Shown in pieces: positions 31,460 through 33,285 of a DNA stretch of 33,285 nucleotides. The DNA is from an uncultured Bacteroides sp. GTDB lineage: Bacteria > Bacteroidota > Bacteroidia > Bacteroidales > Bacteroidaceae. The DNA lies in the NCBI GenBank assembly GCA_900542985.1, contig UQPQ01000030.1, positions 1 through 33,285 of the forward strand, read 5' to 3'. Made by a program: the position numbers and the translations under genes. The notes under the pieces are model-generated. The model worked only from the letters and a program-made list of their open reading frames with translations, was not told where the DNA came from and did not search any database. How positions within the stretch are numbered: position 1 is the first letter of the stretch; every line of letters starts with the position of its first letter.

Positions 31460-32557
31460 ATGAACTATCAGCTATACCAATACTCTCTTTGTTCAGCCAT
31501 AGCATTGATGCTCTTTTTCTGCTTATACTTCTTTTTTGCCAAGACTCCGGAAAAAGAAATATTCAACAACTATCTCCGTTCGCGAAGAACAATGGGCGTG
31601 GCACTTCTGGCACTATCTGCAAATTATTCCGTACATTTATTCTGTGGAATACGATTCATCAATATAAATGCCGCCATTCTGATGAACCTTTCCACCTACT
31701 TCCTGTGCTACTGGCTTTTCAGTTCAGCGCTCACTTCACTTCTCGACCGTTCTTACATCACGCCAAGACGATTGCGGACTCATATTTGCCTTTGGATTGT
31801 ATTTTCTACTCTTTCCGGTACAGTGTTGTTTCTACTCCCCAAAGGAATGATACAAAATATAGGCTTACTCGCCATGGCTGTATGGCTGATAACTTACGGA
31901 ATTATCTTAGCCCGAAGATTGATACTGACCTACAAACGGGCAGTGCAAACTTTAGATGAAACCCATTCCGACGATGTGGCAGTATATGTACACTGGATGT
32001 CCGTTTTCACCTATTGGGCTGCTATATTTGGAGTAGGATGTGGACTTCTGACTTTCCTACCCGATGAATACATCTATATTTGGATTTTGTCATCCATACC
32101 GTTTTATATCTATCTTTTTTATTCTTATCTGAACTACCTGTTATTCTACGAACAGATAGAACGTACCCTTGAAGATGGAAAAGAAACAAGTTCCACAGAC
32201 GAAACAATACCCGAAAAAGATATTCCACAATATTACGAACACATTGCCCGCAACCTGGAAAACTGGATAAAAATGGAGACCTATGCCCAATCCGGGTTTA
32301 CTATCAATGATATGGCTAAAGCACTCGGAACAAACAGGACTTATCTAAGTGCATATATTAAGGAAAGATACAATCTTTCATTCCGGGATTGGGTTGCAAA
32401 CCTCCGTATTGAGTATGCCAAACAAATGCTGAAAGAACATCCGGATATGAATATAAAACAAATATCAGAAGCTTCCGGCTTTCTTTCAGTAAGTCATTTC
32501 ATCAAGACTTTCACCGAAAAAGAAGGTTATACACCAGCCAAATGGAGAAAACAATAA
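31460..32557 (+). CDS. Membrane-anchored AraC-family regulator
   Basis: A 365-residue protein. The N-terminal half (about 1-235) holds about six or seven membrane helices (YSLCSAIALMLFFCLYFFF, ILMNLSTYFLCYWLFSSAL, IWILSSIPFYIYLFYSYLNYL in overlapping parts). A short charged linker follows, and the C-terminal 100 residues form an AraC helix-turn-helix pair (GFTINDMAKALGTNRTYLSAYIKE; MNIKQISEASGFLSVSHFIKTF; ends EGYTPAKWRKQ). A DNA-binding domain held at the inner membrane suggests that it senses an envelope or lipid signal. The likely target is the OmpA-like gene just downstream. The open frame begins at a TTG at 31415, but I prefer the ATG at 31460. Confidence 0.88.
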   Translation: MNYQLYQYSLCSAIALMLFFCLYFFFAKTPEKEIFNNYLRSRRTMGVALLALSANYSVHLFCGIRFININAAILMNLSTYFLCYWLFSSALTSLLDRSYITPRRLRTHICLWIVFSTLSGTVLFLLPKGMIQNIGLLAMAVWLITYGIILARRLILTYKRAVQTLDETHSDDVAVYVHWMSVFTYWAAIFGVGCGLLTFLPDEYIYIWILSSIPFYIYLFYSYLNYLLFYEQIERTLEDGKETSSTDETIPEKDIPQYYEHIARNLENWIKMETYAQSGFTINDMAKALGTNRTYLSAYIKERYNLSFRDWVANLRIEYAKQMLKEHPDMNIKQISEASGFLSVSHFIKTFTEKEGYTPAKWRKQ

Positions 32558-32669
32558 GAGCAAAGACATACAAATAAAATTACTTTCACAACAAAAAAAT
32601 GCTCATGCAACAATTATAAATTGTGCTAATCACAAAAAGAAGAGTATTTACAAAAAAATCCTTCCACTT

Positions 32670-32701
32670 TTTGGGGTAGATTTTAGTTTTTCTTAACTTT
32701 G
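32670..32701 (+). promoter_or_regulatory. Strong promoter of the OmpA-like gene
   Basis: TTTG at 32670-32673, a 20-base spacer, and TAACTTTG at 32694-32701 make the best full match in the window to the Bacteroidetes promoter. The start codon follows about 30 bases later. Confidence 0.75.
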
Positions 32702-32731
32702 AGAAAGCAACAAGTTATAATTCTTATCATT

Positions 32732-33285
32732 ATGAGCAAAAGAATCTTTTTTCCGGTTCTGTTTCTGTGGCTGATGGTAATAGTTTCTCCTTCTGCCGCA
32801 CAGCAGAAAGCTGATACGACTTACACCTTCCGCTTCGTACAGAAAAAAGGTATGTTTTATGTACCTTTCGAGAACAACAGTCGGGAGCTTACACGACTTA
32901 TAAAATGTATAGAAAGTAACAAATCGGATATTTCAAACGGACAGTTACCGCTATACGTCGATGGTTACTGCAACTCCTTAAACAGTGAAGCAAAGAATCT
33001 GGCCACAGCAAAAATCCGTGCCAACCGCGTGAAATCTGAACTGATTATACGCGCGGGAATAAAAGAGGAGAATTTCATCACCCGCAACCATGCAACTGAG
33101 GGTGATTTTGTCACCGTGCGCATGACGGTACCGGTAAAAGAGACAGCCGTAACGGATGCTGATACGGAAGCACGGCGCAAGGCGGAAGCCGAACGACTGG
33201 CAGCCGAGAAGCGTGCCGAACAGGAACGGCTTGCCGAAGAGCAGCGCAAAGCGGAAGAAGCCCGACTTGCCGCTGAAAAGGCAGA
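32732..33285 (+). CDS. Secreted OmpA-like protein with coiled-coil region (partial)
   Basis: The first 184 codons of a gene cut by the window edge. Signal peptide about 1-23 (ends SPSAAQ). Residues about 30-130 (MFYVPFENNSRELTRLIKCI, LPLYVDGYCNSLNSEAKNLA, AKIRANRVKSELIIRAGI) resemble an OmpA-type peptidoglycan-binding fold with the N-x-A-x-x-R-A-N-R-V pattern. From about 145 the sequence becomes a Glu/Ala/Arg repeat (RKAEAERLAAEKRAEQERLA), a long helix. I recall similar proteins with a DUF3575 barrel further on, in Bacteroides fimbria-like loci. The part that would show this lies outside. It has its own strong promoter and sits behind a membrane AraC regulator. Confidence 0.75.
   Translation, partial: MSKRIFFPVLFLWLMVIVSPSAAQQKADTTYTFRFVQKKGMFYVPFENNSRELTRLIKCIESNKSDISNGQLPLYVDGYCNSLNSEAKNLATAKIRANRVKSELIIRAGIKEENFITRNHATEGDFVTVRMTVPVKETAVTDADTEARRKAEAERLAAEKRAEQERLAEEQRKAEEARLAAEKA

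Noticed and set aside
32600..32630. Hairpin GCAACAATT...AATTGTGC as a terminator of the AraC-type gene
   Set aside because: The stem is short, AT-rich and bulged, with no T run.

Overview
The window looks like chromosome of a gut Bacteroidales bacterium of the Bacteroides/Phocaeicola type. Reasons: AT-rich spacers, promoters of the Bacteroidetes form (about TTTG, 19-20 bases, TAnnTTTG), start codons with little Shine-Dalgarno, a FecI/FecR/TonB-receptor signalling operon with DUF4249 and beta-barrel partners, an inositol-lipid gene cluster, and families typical of the phylum (DUF5686, DUF4837, membrane-bound AraC regulators). I cannot name the species. No tRNA, rRNA, CRISPR array, complete insertion sequence or phage gene was seen.

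Layout. 1-3.8 kb: a spacer with a GC-rich 21-base repeat, nadE (-), then a PerR-like regulator and a reverse-type rubrerythrin (+). 3.9-9.8 kb: a minus-strand cell-surface signalling operon in the order ECF sigma factor, FecR anti-sigma, TonB receptor with STN domain, DUF4249 lipoprotein, small beta-barrel, ending in a decayed lipoprotein gene. 10.3-11.1 kb: an orphan lipoprotein (+). 11.1-14.1 kb: a minus-strand envelope operon of sigma-54 activator, LptE, TPR protein and SecG. 14.1-17.2 kb: a second 21-base repeat patch and a DUF5686 outer-membrane protein (-).

17.4-21.0 kb (+) holds an inositol-lipid cluster: PgpA-like phosphatase, GtrA-like membrane protein, CDP-alcohol phosphatidyltransferase and AUR1-like inositol phosphorylceramide synthase, followed by a PfkB-family sugar/polyol kinase. 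The myo-inositol-phosphate synthase that I recall beginning this cluster in B. thetaiotaomicron is absent here. 21.1-25.2 kb (-): a GH2 glycosidase with a frameshifted C-terminus and a FucP-type sugar transporter.

25.2-31.1 kb (-) is a tight run rlmN, DUF4837 lipoprotein, pdxA, flippase-like membrane protein, a second CDP-alcohol phosphatidyltransferase whose last motif aspartate is shifted by one residue, and an IspD/TarI-like cytidylyltransferase. The last three look like a small pathway that makes a CDP-activated polyol and transfers it to an acceptor in the membrane. This is the best candidate here for an undescribed system. 31.4-33.3 kb (+): a membrane-anchored AraC regulator and the start of an OmpA-like secreted protein, cut by the window edge.
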